Shown here: positions 19,078-28,329 of the stretch, in pieces
Layout of the letters: each line of letters opens with the position of its first letter
Position numbering within the stretch: the stretch's first letter is position 1
DNA from: an uncultured Planctomycetota bacterium
GTDB lineage: Bacteria; Planctomycetota; Phycisphaerae; Phycisphaerales; UBA5793
Direction of reading: 5' to 3'
DNA length: 64,000 nucleotides
NCBI GenBank assembly: GCA_900696685.1
Contig: CAADHA010000056.1
Coordinates: forward strand, 31,688-95,687
The notes under the pieces: model-generated
What the model was told of the DNA's origin: nothing
What the model saw: the letters and a program-made list of their open reading frames with translations, nothing else
Databases searched by the model: none
Translations under genes and position numbers: made by a program

Positions 19078-19791
19078 TCAGGCGTCCGAAGGATCGTTCC
19101 TTTCAAGCAGGTCCGGCCGCCGCTGGGCCGTCCGCATTCTTCGCTGCTCCATTCTCCATCGATCCACCTCGCCGTGATCGCCGCTGCGGAGGATGTCGGG
19201 CACTTCCCGGCCGCGCCATTCGCGCGGCCTCGTGTACTGCGGACAGTCGAGCAACCTCTGTCCGCCATCAATCAGGCTGAAACTGTCCTGCTCGGCCGAC
19301 TGCTCATGTCCGAGAGCGCCGGGCAGGAGCCGCACGATGGCGTCGATGAGCACCATCGCCGGCAGTTCCCCGCCGCTGAGCACGTAGTCGCCGATGCTCA
19401 GTTCCAGCGGATCGAGTTCTTCGATCACCCGTTCGTCGATGCCCTCGTAGTGGCCGGCAATGAGCAGGAGCCTCTCTCGCTGCGCCAGTTCGGCCACGAT
19501 GGCCTGCGTGAGGGGCCGGCCCTGGGGCGTAAGGAGGATTCGCGTGGCCCGTCGTGGGTCGAGCGCCTCGGCCGCGAGGACCGCGTCCCATACCGGCTGG
19601 CACATCATCACCATGCCCGGGCCGCCTCCGAAGGGGCGATCGTCTACTTTGCTGTGTTTGTTCTCCGTGTAGTCTCGAATATTGACCAGATTGAACTCAA
19701 CAAGGCCTGCCGCCTGCGCCCGACCTGTGATTGAAGCGTTGAGGACGGGAGGAAAAACCTCCGGAAAGAGGGTCAGCACATCGATGCGCAT
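19078..19791 (-). CDS. trmD: tRNA (guanine-N1)-methyltransferase
   Basis: 237-aa SPOUT-fold enzyme that methylates G37 of tRNAs with SAM and prevents +1 frameshifts. N-terminus [17 protein letters not shown], then [15 protein letters not shown], the SAM-knot strand [15 protein letters not shown] and [15 protein letters not shown] are all typical. The C-terminal helical domain ends in ...[13 protein letters not shown]. It lies 47 nt downstream of rpsP and 95 nt upstream of rplS. rimM, normally between rpsP and trmD, is absent from this cluster. Confidence 0.96.
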   Translation of the reverse strand: MRIDVLTLFPEVFPPVLNASITGRAQAAGLVEFNLVNIRDYTENKHSKVDDRPFGGGPGMVMMCQPVWDAVLAAEALDPRRATRILLTPQGRPLTQAIVAELAQRERLLLIAGHYEGIDERVIEELDPLELSIGDYVLSGGELPAMVLIDAIVRLLPGALGHEQSAEQDSFSLIDGGQRLLDCPQYTRPREWRGREVPDILRSGDHGEVDRWRMEQRRMRTAQRRPDLLERNDPSDA

Positions 19792-19838
19792 CGCTCACCA
19801 CCCGTTGCCGGAGAATCGCCCGGGCCGGAGACTGGACC

Positions 19839-20129
19839 TCACTGGCCCGCCGGCGCAGCCGGGGTGAACTTCTGCCCCGGCGTGGGATCGACGCCGATGC
19901 GCTTGAGCAGTCCTGTTACCGTCTCGCTGGGCTGGGCGCCGACGCTGAGCCAGTAACGGATTCGATCGGCGTCAAAGTTGATCTGCCGGGACTGATCGGC
20001 GAGCGTGGGATCGAACCAGCCGAGTTCCTCGATGACGCGCCCGTTGCGGGGCGAACGGGAATCCATGGCGTTGAGGCGATAGCGGGGCGTGTGGCGTCGG
20101 CCAAAACGCTTGAGACGCAGACGAACCAT
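19839..20129 (-). CDS. rpsP: 30S ribosomal protein S16
   Basis: 96-aa small-subunit assembly protein. N-terminus MVRLRLKRFGRRHTPRYRLNAMD and the motif RNGRVIEELGWFDP are diagnostic. RIRYWLSVGAQPSETV matches the conserved C-terminal half. ATG 20129 fits family starts. It is the first gene of the rpsP-trmD-rplS group. The next gene upstream on the strand ends at 20431, beyond a strong stem-loop. Confidence 0.97.
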   Translation of the reverse strand: MVRLRLKRFGRRHTPRYRLNAMDSRSPRNGRVIEELGWFDPTLADQSRQINFDADRIRYWLSVGAQPSETVTGLLKRIGVDPTPGQKFTPAAPAGQ

Positions 20130-20357
20130 GTACGGGTGCTCCGAGAGATGCCAGGGCCCAGGCCTCGAAACCGCTTCGAGTATCCGCCGGGATCGCCGCC
20201 AGAGCGGGCGGGGACGTGGGGCGGAATAGGGGCCGTTTCCACCGGTTTTCAGGACGCAGAGTGTACGCCGCCGGTCGTGCGGTTCAAGTTGACGCTGCGC
20301 CGGCCGGTTCTCGGCAAGGGCGCCCTGCGAGCCGGATCAGGCGAACCACAACAGAGA

Positions 20358-20383
20358 CGGGCCGCGGAGCAATCCGCGGCCCG
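20358..20383 (-). terminator. Perfect 11-bp stem-loop with GC-rich stem
   Basis: Arms 20358-20368 and 20373-20383 pair perfectly around a 4-nt loop (GCAA on the plus strand). On the minus strand the sequence after it is pyrimidine-rich (TCTCTGTTGTGG). It is placed to end transcription of the small membrane protein gene before rpsP. The rest of 20130-20430 holds nothing else recognisable. Confidence 0.6.
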
Positions 20384-20430
20384 CCGAAGGTACGTGCTGA
20401 AAGAGACGAGGACTCGCGGCCAGGCTGCCG

Positions 20431-20625
20431 CTAGCGACCCCGGCTCAGGAGAGACCATGGTGAGGCCTTGGCAGAGGAGTCGGACGCGAGTTCGCCACCC
20501 TTGACCCACAGAGCCACGACGAGGACGACGAGGGCGAAGACGCCCGCGAGGGAAAGGACCGTGTAGACGTCGAGGTTTCCACCGGTGGACACGCGGCGTG
20601 GCGCCGAACCCTTGAACTGTGACAT
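20431..20625 (-). CDS. Small single-pass membrane protein
   Basis: 64-aa protein of unknown function. A cytoplasmic-looking start (MSQFKGSAPRRVSTGG) is followed by one TM helix at about 19-43 (VYTVLSLAGVFALVVLVVALWV) and a short polar tail. ATG 20625 is preceded by GGAGG at good spacing, which strongly supports this short gene over the longer in-frame reading. It is 46 nt downstream of the coiled-coil gene and likely in the same transcript. A role as a partner of that membrane protein is inference only. Confidence 0.75.
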   Translation of the reverse strand: MSQFKGSAPRRVSTGGNLDVYTVLSLAGVFALVVLVVALWVKGGELASDSSAKASPWSLLSRGR

Positions 20626-20671
20626 GAGTAGACCTCCGGAAACCGGCCGAATGGGCCGCGATCGTCGTGGA

Positions 20672-21532
20672 TCAAAGGCGCGAGAGCCCCAGCCCGCCGC
20701 GTACCTCGTCGTTGATCTGGACCTGGCCCTGGTCGAGTTCGACGTACCCGACGGCGCGGTTGAGTTCGACCTTGGTGATGATGAGGTTGCCGAGGAAGTT
20801 GCCGCCGCGCGCAAGAAGGAACTTCATGTTCTCGGAGACGCCGTCACGGCTGCCGAGATTGACCTCGACATAGCGATTGCCGTCGGCGCCCATGACGACG
20901 CTCATGACGCGGCCGCTCACGAGCGGCGAGGCGACGGGCGGTCCGAGGTCTTCGCCGGGCGCGCGGCGCGAGTCGGTCCCGCCACCGGCAAGCTGAGTGC
21001 GAAGCACCTGCATCTGCTCCTGGAGGGTGCGCTGCGCCTGGAGGGCGACGTCAAGGCGGCCGAGCGTGTCGCGCAACTCGTCCTCGAGGTCCGTCGTGCG
21101 GGCCATGAGCACCAGCGATTCATCGCGCCGGCGGGTAATCTCCTCGCCCATGGTCTTGATGATGTTGGCGTTTGTCTCGGCCGCAGCACTGAGGCGGGTG
21201 AGTTGCGCCTCGATCGCGTCCTTCTCCTGCCGCACCGTCGAAAGTTGCGAACGCAGATCGGCCAGACGGGTGCCCGCGGCGGCGGCGTCTTCCTTGAGTC
21301 CTGAAATGATTTTCTGCAGCGCCGACTCGGACTGCGCCTTGGCGATGTTGGCGAGATCGAGATCGCGGCTGGCGAGCGCGGCAGTCGTCTCGGCCGCGAC
21401 GCGCTTGGCGTTCTCCTGCTGGTAGCGGGCCTTCCAGGTGTCGTTGTTCATGACCAGCGGCACTGCCAGGGCCATGATGAATACTGACAGCAGGGCCCAG
21501 AGCACGATGAATACCTTGGTGAGGGTGTGCAA
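20672..21532 (-). CDS. Membrane-anchored coiled-coil protein
   Basis: 286-aa protein. One N-terminal TM helix (FIVLWALLSVFIMALAVPLV, residues about 7-27) is followed by a long coiled coil (about 35-195, rich in A/E/Q/R heptads). A C-terminal beta domain (about 215-280) has SGRVMSVVMG ... GSRDGVSENMKFLL ... FLGNLIITKVELN, resembling the 'G-V--V-----V-I--GS-DGV--GM-F-V' pattern seen in MreC- and FlgT-like beta domains. The start is TTG at 21532: GGAGG lies 9 nt upstream and the TM segment follows at once. Upstream in-frame codons lack a ribosome site. Possibly an envelope scaffold; function not known. Confidence 0.7.
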   Translation of the reverse strand: MHTLTKVFIVLWALLSVFIMALAVPLVMNNDTWKARYQQENAKRVAAETTAALASRDLDLANIAKAQSESALQKIISGLKEDAAAAGTRLADLRSQLSTVRQEKDAIEAQLTRLSAAAETNANIIKTMGEEITRRRDESLVLMARTTDLEDELRDTLGRLDVALQAQRTLQEQMQVLRTQLAGGGTDSRRAPGEDLGPPVASPLVSGRVMSVVMGADGNRYVEVNLGSRDGVSENMKFLLARGGNFLGNLIITKVELNRAVGYVELDQGQVQINDEVRGGLGLSRL

Positions 21533-21730
21533 CGATCGATCCTCCACACAGCGCTGGTGTTTGGTCAACCCTGTCCGGCCCCCCGTGGCGAGGAATACCC
21601 GGAGCAGAGTCGAATGTCCGTCGAACCAATCCGGCCGGGGCCGCCTTCTCAACCGTCGATCGTGGACCCGAGCCTTTGCCTATCCGTCCGCCCGCCGGGG
21701 TCGCCCGGGGGTGTGCGGTAACGCTAATCA

Positions 21731-22858
21731 TCACTGCAAGTCATCCGGTGTCAACACCGTCCCCTCGGTTTCCATTCCCGACCCGGCGGCATCGACTGAG
21801 GCGGTCAGGCGGAGGATGGCCGCGGCGGCCTGAATCCTGACCGCCTCTTCGCCGCTGGAATCAAGGACTCTGGCGAGGTGCGGCAGGGCGTCCCCGGCTG
21901 GGTATTGGCCAAGAGCGAAGACCGCCTGACACTGGATGGCCGCAAGTGCCGGATTGGTCCGATCCCGGAAACCCGGACCCAGGTATTCGAGCACGAGTTC
22001 GATCGGCTGGGGATCCCCCAGTTGGGCCAGCGATGCGAGGGCGGCAAGGCGGACTTCGGCACTGTGGCGGTATTGCCTCCACATGGCCACGATGTTGCGC
22101 AGGTCGCCGATCGTGCGAGCGGCTCCGAGGCGCCCGAGCATGGAAGCCGCGAGGGCCATCACTTCCCCGTGATCGGGCCGCCGCGAGTACAACTCCGCGC
22201 GGATGCGCGCGACGGCGAAAGGATCGCCCAGTTTGGCCATTGCTTCCGCAACCTGCAACTGCACGATGCGCTGCTGCTGAGGCGTGGCCCGCGGTGAGCA
22301 GAACTCGATTGACTCGCGAAGCATGGGCAGGGCGCTGGCTTCGCCCAACTCCCCGAGCACGAGTGCCGCATTCCCCGCCGCCTGCGGGTCGTCGCCCTTG
22401 AGCATCTGCGCCAGCGGACCAAGGTTTACGCTCAATCCATTGCGCTTCAAGGCGTAGGCGGCGGCGGCGCGCACGGAGGCGGAGTCATCACTCAGCATTG
22501 CATGCACGAGCGGCACCGCGGCCGAGTAGCGATGCTGGCCGATCGCCATTGCCGCGACAAAGCGGACACCGAGATTGACATCCTCGATGCCTTCGCGCGC
22601 CGCTGTCTCGCCGAGGCGCGGCTCGCCGGCGAGCGCTTCGATTGCGTTGGCGCGGTAGAGCGCATACTCGTGCTTGCGCACCTGATTCAGATAGGAGACG
22701 GCCTCGGCCCGCAGTTGCCTCTGCTCGTCGGGATCGGTCGCCAGGGCTGCATAGGAAGCAGCGAGCGGAGGCTGGGTCGTAGCGCCGGGTCCGCAACCCG
22801 CGAGCAGAACAGCGCTCACCGCAACCGTCGACAAAAATGCCGCCCGCAAGATGCTCAC
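21731..22858 (-). CDS. HEAT-repeat lipoprotein
   Basis: 375-aa lipoprotein. The signal is SILRAAFLSTVAVSAVLLAGC with a perfect lipobox LAGC (Cys at about 23). The mature part is an alpha-solenoid of about eight HEAT-like repeats (e.g. VRFVAAMAIGQHRYSAAVP, VRAAAAYALKRNG, AALVLGELGEASALP, EVRLAALASLAQLGDPQP). GTG 22858 was chosen because the signal peptide begins there and the start overlaps the lnt stop by 4 nt (GTGA), with GGAG upstream. A longer frame to 23026 would sit inside lnt. The coupling with lnt fits a lipoprotein whose acylation needs Lnt. Its partner is unknown. Confidence 0.8.
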   Translation of the reverse strand: MSILRAAFLSTVAVSAVLLAGCGPGATTQPPLAASYAALATDPDEQRQLRAEAVSYLNQVRKHEYALYRANAIEALAGEPRLGETAAREGIEDVNLGVRFVAAMAIGQHRYSAAVPLVHAMLSDDSASVRAAAAYALKRNGLSVNLGPLAQMLKGDDPQAAGNAALVLGELGEASALPMLRESIEFCSPRATPQQQRIVQLQVAEAMAKLGDPFAVARIRAELYSRRPDHGEVMALAASMLGRLGAARTIGDLRNIVAMWRQYRHSAEVRLAALASLAQLGDPQPIELVLEYLGPGFRDRTNPALAAIQCQAVFALGQYPAGDALPHLARVLDSSGEEAVRIQAAAAILRLTASVDAAGSGMETEGTVLTPDDLQ

Positions 22859-24657
22859 GCCTGATCTCCGGAAGCCCGACGCGAACCGCGAAAAACAGTG
22901 GCCCAGAGTGTCAGCAGGGCCGTCAGACCCAAGCACATCCAGCCGAACGCGTCGCCGACCGCGGCGTAGAGCGTGGGGCGGGCATGCAGGGTCATGGAGG
23001 CGATCATAACACCCTCGGCGTTCCACGCCGCGCTGCCGGGCGGGAGACTCGGCCCGTACCGGATGATCCGGCCGGCCGAGTCGATCGCGGCGCTGATCCC
23101 GGTGTTGGCCGCGCGGACCATCGGCACGCGATTCTCGATGCAGCGGAAACGGCCGATCTGGAGATGCTGCTCGCGCCCGCCGCGGAGTCTTCCGAACCAG
23201 CCGTCGTTGGTGAGATTGATGAGCAGATCGGCCCGCCCGTCATCTCCGCCGTTCACCAGCGCACGGCAGACATAAGACATGGTGGACTCGAAGCAGATCG
23301 GCGTGCCCACGAGCACTTCGCCGTGCTCACGGCCGGCGCTGGACACGGCGAGGCGGGTGAAGTCCCTTCCCGCGTCGAGGTCGAAAGACATTCCTCTGGC
23401 GCCGAGGTTGAGCAGCCGCTGCTGCATACCGGGCCAGCGGTGTGCGATCGGGATCACCTCGCCGAAGGGCGTGCGGTGCACCTTGTCGTAGCGCCGCTCA
23501 GCGATGCGGCCCTGCGCGCTGAAGAGCAGGGCGGAGTTGTACCGCGCCTTCCACTTCCACCGGCCCGCAGTGCGCTCGACGCCCTGGGCATCAGTCGCCG
23601 TCTCCGGAACGTACTGGAGATCCTCCACGGCGGACGCGCCCACGAGAAGTGGCGTCTGCATCTCCTCCGCCAGGAGCGCCAGCGCTTCGTGGAAGTACCG
23701 CACCGCGCGGAGGTCGCGGCCGGTCTCACGCTCGATCCGCAGCGTGTCGCGCATGGCTTCGATGTTGAGGGCCACGCCGGGGACCATGGTCTCGGGCCAG
23801 ACGACCAGGTCGGGCGCATCCCCGTTGCCCCCCCCCGACGCCCACGCGCGTGTGATCTCGACAAAGTGCGCGAAGTCGCGGAACTGCTCCTCGATCGTCC
23901 ACGCCTGCTTGTTGTTCTGCGGCAGGTTGGTCTGGACGACGGCGACGCGCAACCGCTCGAGGGCGGGATCGGCAAGCAAGCGGTCCGCCTGCGCCACCCG
24001 CCACAGGCCGTAGCCGATCGCAAACGCCTGCACAACGGCGAAGACGCCCAGCGAGACGCGGATCGAGAGGGCCATGCGGCCAGCCCGCAGGAGCGGCAGC
24101 GTCAGCAGGTCGGCAATGACGCCGGCCAATGTCGCCGCGGCGAAACTCACGAAGTACGTCCCCAGCAGGTCCGCGGCCTGGCACAGGACGGGCTGGGCGA
24201 TGAGCGGATGGGCCAGAAAGAACCACGGATATCCGGTGAGGAACAGGGGCGAGCCGCGGAACATCTCCGTCGCCGTCCACAAGACAGGGACGAGCAGAAC
24301 ATTGGTCAGTCCGGGCATCAGGGGCGGTCGGCCGCGCGGCCGCAGCGTCGCCAGCAGCCAGACAAAGGCAGCGGGGAATGCCCCCTGGGCGACGGCGAGC
24401 ATCACGTAGCCGGGCCCGGTCACGTCGATCATCCACCGCTGCACCCACAGCCACGCGAGAGCCGATGTGAACCACACGCACAGCACTGCTCGAAGCCGGC
24501 TCGTCGTGCGAAGGGCGAGGAGCGCGAGGGGGATCAGCGCAAGGTACGCGAGCGGCCAGAGGTCATAGGGTGGGAAGGCGAGCGTGAAGAGGACCGCGTG
24601 AAGCAGCCCCGCCGTCAGCGCGCCGATCCAGGATGTGGGCCGAGGAATTGGACTCAA
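22855..24657 (-). CDS. lnt: Apolipoprotein N-acyltransferase
   Basis: 600-aa inner-membrane enzyme that adds the third acyl chain to lipoproteins. The N-terminal half has about eight TM segments (residues 10-215). A periplasmic nitrilase-like domain follows with the catalytic triad visible: Glu289 in VVWPETMVPG, Lys392 in YDKVHRTPFGE and Cys455 in GTPICFES. A last TM lies near residues 565-585. Length is somewhat above E. coli Lnt (512 aa). The start is TTG 24657 without a clear Shine-Dalgarno; the first TM begins at about residue 12, so any start must be close. The segment GGGNG at about 275-279 is coded by nine G in a row. Confidence 0.93.
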   Translation of the reverse strand: MSPIPRPTSWIGALTAGLLHAVLFTLAFPPYDLWPLAYLALIPLALLALRTTSRLRAVLCVWFTSALAWLWVQRWMIDVTGPGYVMLAVAQGAFPAAFVWLLATLRPRGRPPLMPGLTNVLLVPVLWTATEMFRGSPLFLTGYPWFFLAHPLIAQPVLCQAADLLGTYFVSFAAATLAGVIADLLTLPLLRAGRMALSIRVSLGVFAVVQAFAIGYGLWRVAQADRLLADPALERLRVAVVQTNLPQNNKQAWTIEEQFRDFAHFVEITRAWASGGGNGDAPDLVVWPETMVPGVALNIEAMRDTLRIERETGRDLRAVRYFHEALALLAEEMQTPLLVGASAVEDLQYVPETATDAQGVERTAGRWKWKARYNSALLFSAQGRIAERRYDKVHRTPFGEVIPIAHRWPGMQQRLLNLGARGMSFDLDAGRDFTRLAVSSAGREHGEVLVGTPICFESTMSYVCRALVNGGDDGRADLLINLTNDGWFGRLRGGREQHLQIGRFRCIENRVPMVRAANTGISAAIDSAGRIIRYGPSLPPGSAAWNAEGVMIASMTLHARPTLYAAVGDAFGWMCLGLTALLTLWATVFRGSRRASGDQA

Positions 24658-24892
24658 GGAAGATCATTATCCCCTCGCGGCGCGGCATGGAAAGCGGCGC
24701 AACAGTTGAGGGCGGCATGGATGCACACTCACCCTGATGTGAAGTGGACCACGTCATTGCGCGGGCTGCCTCTGGTCCAGATGCACATGCAGTCCAGAGC
24801 GAGGCGCCCGGCCAACTCCTCAGCCGAGATGCACCCGCCTCAATTCTCGGGGAGGTGTGAGACAATGCCCGCCAACCCCTCCATAATTGCGC

Positions 24893-25489
24893 ATGTCCAC
24901 GGATTCACGGATTGATCTCCTCGCGCAGGAAGCGGCCCGGCTGGTTCACTCCGGGAAGGTCGAGTCGATTGATGATGCGATTCGCCGCGTTGTGGAAGAA
25001 ACGGGCTGGGTGGACGTGCCGCGCCCCAGCCGGGGTCTGGTCCGACGCCACGTGCAGGGACTCTCGATGCAGGCGCTGGGGGCACAGGAGTACCAGAAGC
25101 GCATCGTGAACGTGTGGGAGGTCGCGGAGCGGATCATGAACGTCCTTGACGACGGCGATCCGCACCTTCTGGGCCGGGCGGCGCGCGGCCACATCGACGC
25201 CGGCGTGACGTTGTACATCCGCATCTTCACCAGCCAGCGCATCGGGGCTTTGGCGGAGCGCCTCGTCGAGGCGGGCTATCCCGAGCCGCGATTCTCGACG
25301 GCGGACAGTCCGCGCTTCGGCCGCTTCGACCGTCTCGAACTCACTGACCATGGGCTGCCGATCGTGATCACGCGCTGCGCCCCGCACCAGCGCGAACTGG
25401 CGGAAGTCGATCTCTTCTCAGGCCGGCCCATCGAGTCCATCACCCTCCCCGCCCTGCGCCGACAGATCGAGTCGAGCGAGGGGATGTAG
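24893..25489 (+). CDS. Conserved-looking protein of unknown function
   Basis: 198-aa soluble protein; no family recognised. The N-terminal third is helical (LLAQEAARLVHSGKVESIDDAIRRVVEETGW). It continues with a basic stretch (RPSRGLVRRHVQGLSMQALG) and a helical core, then an alpha/beta C-terminal half including TLYIRIFTSQRIGALAERLVEAGYPEPRF and LPIVITRCAPHQRELAEVDLFSG. No signal peptide or TM. ATG 24893 was preferred to TTG 24887. The gene is divergent from lnt and convergent with the HAF-like gene. Confidence 0.65.
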   Translation: MSTDSRIDLLAQEAARLVHSGKVESIDDAIRRVVEETGWVDVPRPSRGLVRRHVQGLSMQALGAQEYQKRIVNVWEVAERIMNVLDDGDPHLLGRAARGHIDAGVTLYIRIFTSQRIGALAERLVEAGYPEPRFSTADSPRFGRFDRLELTDHGLPIVITRCAPHQRELAEVDLFSGRPIESITLPALRRQIESSEGM

Positions 25490-25502
25490 GGCATGCGCGC
25501 GA

Positions 25503-26858
25503 TCAGTTCTCAACCTTGAGCAAGGCCCAGGCGGGCGGGCTGACTTCGCACGTCAGGTGATCGACCGCCTGCAGGACATGCAGGCCGAGCGCATCGGCAG
25601 GGATGAACAGGTTGAATTCAGCGCGGCCATCTGGACCGGCCACCGCGGTCCCCGCAATGCGGGGATCGACGATGTCGATCTCCGCGCCCTCGCACTGAGG
25701 CCAGGGGTGAGGCTGACCGCGCTGCGTGCCCCAGAGGAGAGAAACGCGCCCGCCGGGCGTGCCGTGGTTGACCTCGATGACATTGCGCCGCCCGGGGCGT
25801 GAAGGTTTCATGCTCCACACCGTCAGTCCCATGTCGAGCGGTTCGAGGCGCGCGGCACGGTATCCGGACTGCATCGAGTACTGCACCGTAACCGCGATCT
25901 GGCGGTCATCGTTGATTCCCCATGGCGACATGCGTAGGTCGTGGGCGCAGGGAACCATGAGCAGGTCAGCCACTGCAGTGGTCAGGTTGTGGTGGTGCAG
26001 CGTGGCTTCAAACTGGTTCGGAGACGTCTCGTATCCGCCGAGCGCGATTCCATCACAGTTGACCCAGATGATCCCGGCCCCGAGATTGTCAGGAGGCATG
26101 GCCAGTTCACGCGGGACCAGGTTCGTCCAGAGCACGGCGCGGGATAAGCCGTCTGCTCCTTCCGTCGCGCCTGCAATCTCACCACGCTCATTGATCTCGC
26201 CGCCGTAGATGCGCCTGTCGCCCGGGTTGAGGGGCGGCAACTCGTGAAGCACTCCCCGATCCCAGAGCCACGCCTGCCAATTACTCCGGACGACAGCCTG
26301 ATTCAAGTTGTTGACCGCGCCGCTGAAGGGCATCGACCCGAGAGACCACCACTCCCCGTCTTTCCACATGAAAGGTTGAGTGCGAAAGATGCCCGTCGTG
26401 TACTCACCGACCACGATGAGGTTGTCATTGATGCCTGTCGCGAGGCTGTCCTGGTCGAGAATCGGAACGACCGTGCTCTCGTCGGGCCACATCACCGCCT
26501 GCTGGGGGTAGAGGGGGCTTGTGAAATCCTGACCGACAATCACGCCTTGGCCGTTGATGCCATGTGCATAGCCGCGATTTCGTTCCTGCTCCAGCGTCGG
26601 AAGCACGATGACGCGGCTGCCGCGCCAGACGACAGGGCCGTACATGTTGGAACCGACGGCGTACCCGCAAATGTCGCCATTCCCGCCCAAGGATGCCGGA
26701 GCCGCCGAGACGTACCCTTCCGGGACCGGCAGCACAGTCATCGAATAGCGCTGGGCAAGGACGGGCATCGGCGAGTGCGCGATGGTCGCCGCGGCCAAGG
26801 CCACGCCCGTGGCGCGGAGGCGGGCCGATTGTCTGCGGGCACATGCTGGTTGGTTCAT
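25503..26858 (-). CDS. Secreted HAF-repeat-like protein
   Basis: 451-aa secreted protein. Signal peptide ends near residue 35 (...AHSPMPVLAQ). Residues about 45-310 hold degenerate repeats of the type 'AHGING-G-IVGQ ... AVMW-D--', e.g. NRGYAHGINGQGVIVGQDF, LATGINDNLIVVGEYTTG and GGEINERGEIAGATEG, matching the HAF/extracellular repeat pattern. The C-terminal part (about 340-450) is the same kind of module found in other secreted proteins here (HGTPGGRVSLLWG ... AGPDGRAEFNLFIP ... CEVSPPAWALLKV). AAGGAG lies before ATG 26858. It is convergent with the gene ending at 25489. Ligand and role unknown. Confidence 0.7.
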   Translation of the reverse strand: MNQPACARRQSARLRATGVALAAATIAHSPMPVLAQRYSMTVLPVPEGYVSAAPASLGGNGDICGYAVGSNMYGPVVWRGSRVIVLPTLEQERNRGYAHGINGQGVIVGQDFTSPLYPQQAVMWPDESTVVPILDQDSLATGINDNLIVVGEYTTGIFRTQPFMWKDGEWWSLGSMPFSGAVNNLNQAVVRSNWQAWLWDRGVLHELPPLNPGDRRIYGGEINERGEIAGATEGADGLSRAVLWTNLVPRELAMPPDNLGAGIIWVNCDGIALGGYETSPNQFEATLHHHNLTTAVADLLMVPCAHDLRMSPWGINDDRQIAVTVQYSMQSGYRAARLEPLDMGLTVWSMKPSRPGRRNVIEVNHGTPGGRVSLLWGTQRGQPHPWPQCEGAEIDIVDPRIAGTAVAGPDGRAEFNLFIPADALGLHVLQAVDHLTCEVSPPAWALLKVEN

Positions 26859-27007
26859 CCTCTGCTCCTTCGGCGGTCCCGATCGAGGCCGGCCGTCTCA
26901 GGGGACAAAGCGGCCGCTTCCTCCATTCAGGATACGCAATTTCAGGGACTGTGATGCAGGGGCGACCACTTTTTCATCAACTTTTCCGGGTTTCCGCCGC
27001 GTCGCTC

Positions 27008-27038
27008 TTGACGCGCCCCCCCCCGCCTCCGCTATCCT
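27008..27038 (+). promoter_or_regulatory. Candidate promoter with a nine-C spacer tract
   Basis: TTGACG (27008-27013) and TATCCT (27033-27038) are separated by 19 nt containing nine consecutive C (27016-27024). They lie 78 nt before ATG 27116. The spacing is longer than the usual 17, so strength is uncertain. Confidence 0.4.
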
Positions 27039-27115
27039 CCCGCAAGCGACCTTGCCGGCGATGCCCAGCCGGCGCGACTGAGCCCAACTCGGAACATCAG
27101 CAAAGGCGAGTGATC

Positions 27116-28306
27116 ATGAAGCAGAGACGCGGCGTCCGGACTCGAGTGCTGCTTCTTCTCGCCGCTGCACTGTCGGCCGCCTTGCTGACGGGGCGGACCC
27201 GTGCCCAGGAGTGCTACAACATCCAGGCTGCGGATGTCTACGTGAAGATGGATTTCTGGAAAGCGCCTGATGAGCAAACGGCGGAGGCGTGGCACTTTGA
27301 CCCCAACAACAACATGCAGTGGACGCAACTGCCCAACGACCCCGCCTCAGCACGGCCGCGCGCCCGCTTCAATGTCGAGGACCTCTACCTCCACGAATTG
27401 ATGCTGGATGATGAAGTGTGGTTCATCGGAGTGGACAACATCCAGGTCGTTACGGGCGCGCCGGGGAACTTCACAAACGTCAGCGGCGTCGCCGAGTACG
27501 TGGAGATGCTCGACCGGATCGTCTTCGCGGTTCAAGACCCTCAGAGCGCGGGGATCCAAATCATCTACGACCCCTGCGGGACGCGCGTCTGGCCCATCGC
27601 AGCGGGGAGCGACCTGACGCCCTACCGGCTTCACCCTCACACCAGCAACCCCGGCGGCTACGGCATCAGAATGAAAAAGGAGGCTCTGCTGGCGAGCACG
27701 GGGTGGCGCTGGAAGAACCCAGCGGGCGTGGCACCTGCGGACGTCTATGTCGTGCTCACCATCCTCCACGACATGGTGAAGAAGCCGAATCCCCCCTGTC
27801 TGCGACACGTCAACGTCGGCGTTTCGTGGATCAGCGCCGGCGACGGCTGCGCCTACGACTTCTGCCTCAGCGCGGGCCAGCCGACCGTACTCAAGGTCGG
27901 CTCGCCCGTCAACGCACTCGACGGTTGGGCCGCACTGGTTGCCGCCGTGCCGCACACGCTTGATCACACGGCCGCGCTTCAGTTATACTGGAGACACGGG
28001 ACGGAGAACACGCTGCTCATCGGCAGCAGCATCGGCGACTCAGTCAGCCAACCTGTCGCACACAAGTGCGAGCCGGAGGGCATGGAGATTCCCTGGCACA
28101 CACACGCGCCCGGGGTCACCGGGCATCTGCGGCCTTCACTCGGACTTTCATTCTGGCAGGGCAGGTACGATCTGAACAGTCCGCAGGGGAACGAGGTCTT
28201 TACCGCCGCCTCCTTCGACGTCCCCGCACACAGTGTCGCAGCGCCGACCAACCACCGCGCCCTTTACATGGTGTTCTGGCACGGACTCGGTGCGCCGGAA
28301 CCCTGA
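27116..28306 (+). CDS. Secreted protein of unknown function
   Basis: 396-aa secreted protein with signal peptide VLLLLAAALSAALLTGRTRAQ (cleavage about residue 31). The mature part is rich in aromatic and Cys residues (ECYNIQAADVYVKMDF..., PPCLRHVNVGVSW..., GDGCAYDFCLSAG), giving four or more possible disulfide cysteines. No family recognised. ATG 27116 was chosen because the signal peptide begins there; the frame is open further upstream to 26693 but without secretion features. It stands alone, convergent with the lipoprotein-like gene downstream. Confidence 0.65.
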   Translation: MKQRRGVRTRVLLLLAAALSAALLTGRTRAQECYNIQAADVYVKMDFWKAPDEQTAEAWHFDPNNNMQWTQLPNDPASARPRARFNVEDLYLHELMLDDEVWFIGVDNIQVVTGAPGNFTNVSGVAEYVEMLDRIVFAVQDPQSAGIQIIYDPCGTRVWPIAAGSDLTPYRLHPHTSNPGGYGIRMKKEALLASTGWRWKNPAGVAPADVYVVLTILHDMVKKPNPPCLRHVNVGVSWISAGDGCAYDFCLSAGQPTVLKVGSPVNALDGWAALVAAVPHTLDHTAALQLYWRHGTENTLLIGSSIGDSVSQPVAHKCEPEGMEIPWHTHAPGVTGHLRPSLGLSFWQGRYDLNSPQGNEVFTAASFDVPAHSVAAPTNHRALYMVFWHGLGAPEP

Positions 28307-28329
28307 TCAATGGGGCAGATTGCGACCGC

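Noticed and set aside
22837..24915. 692-codon open frame antisense to lnt
   Set aside because: lnt has all three catalytic residues in order; the antisense frame has no domain or ribosome site.
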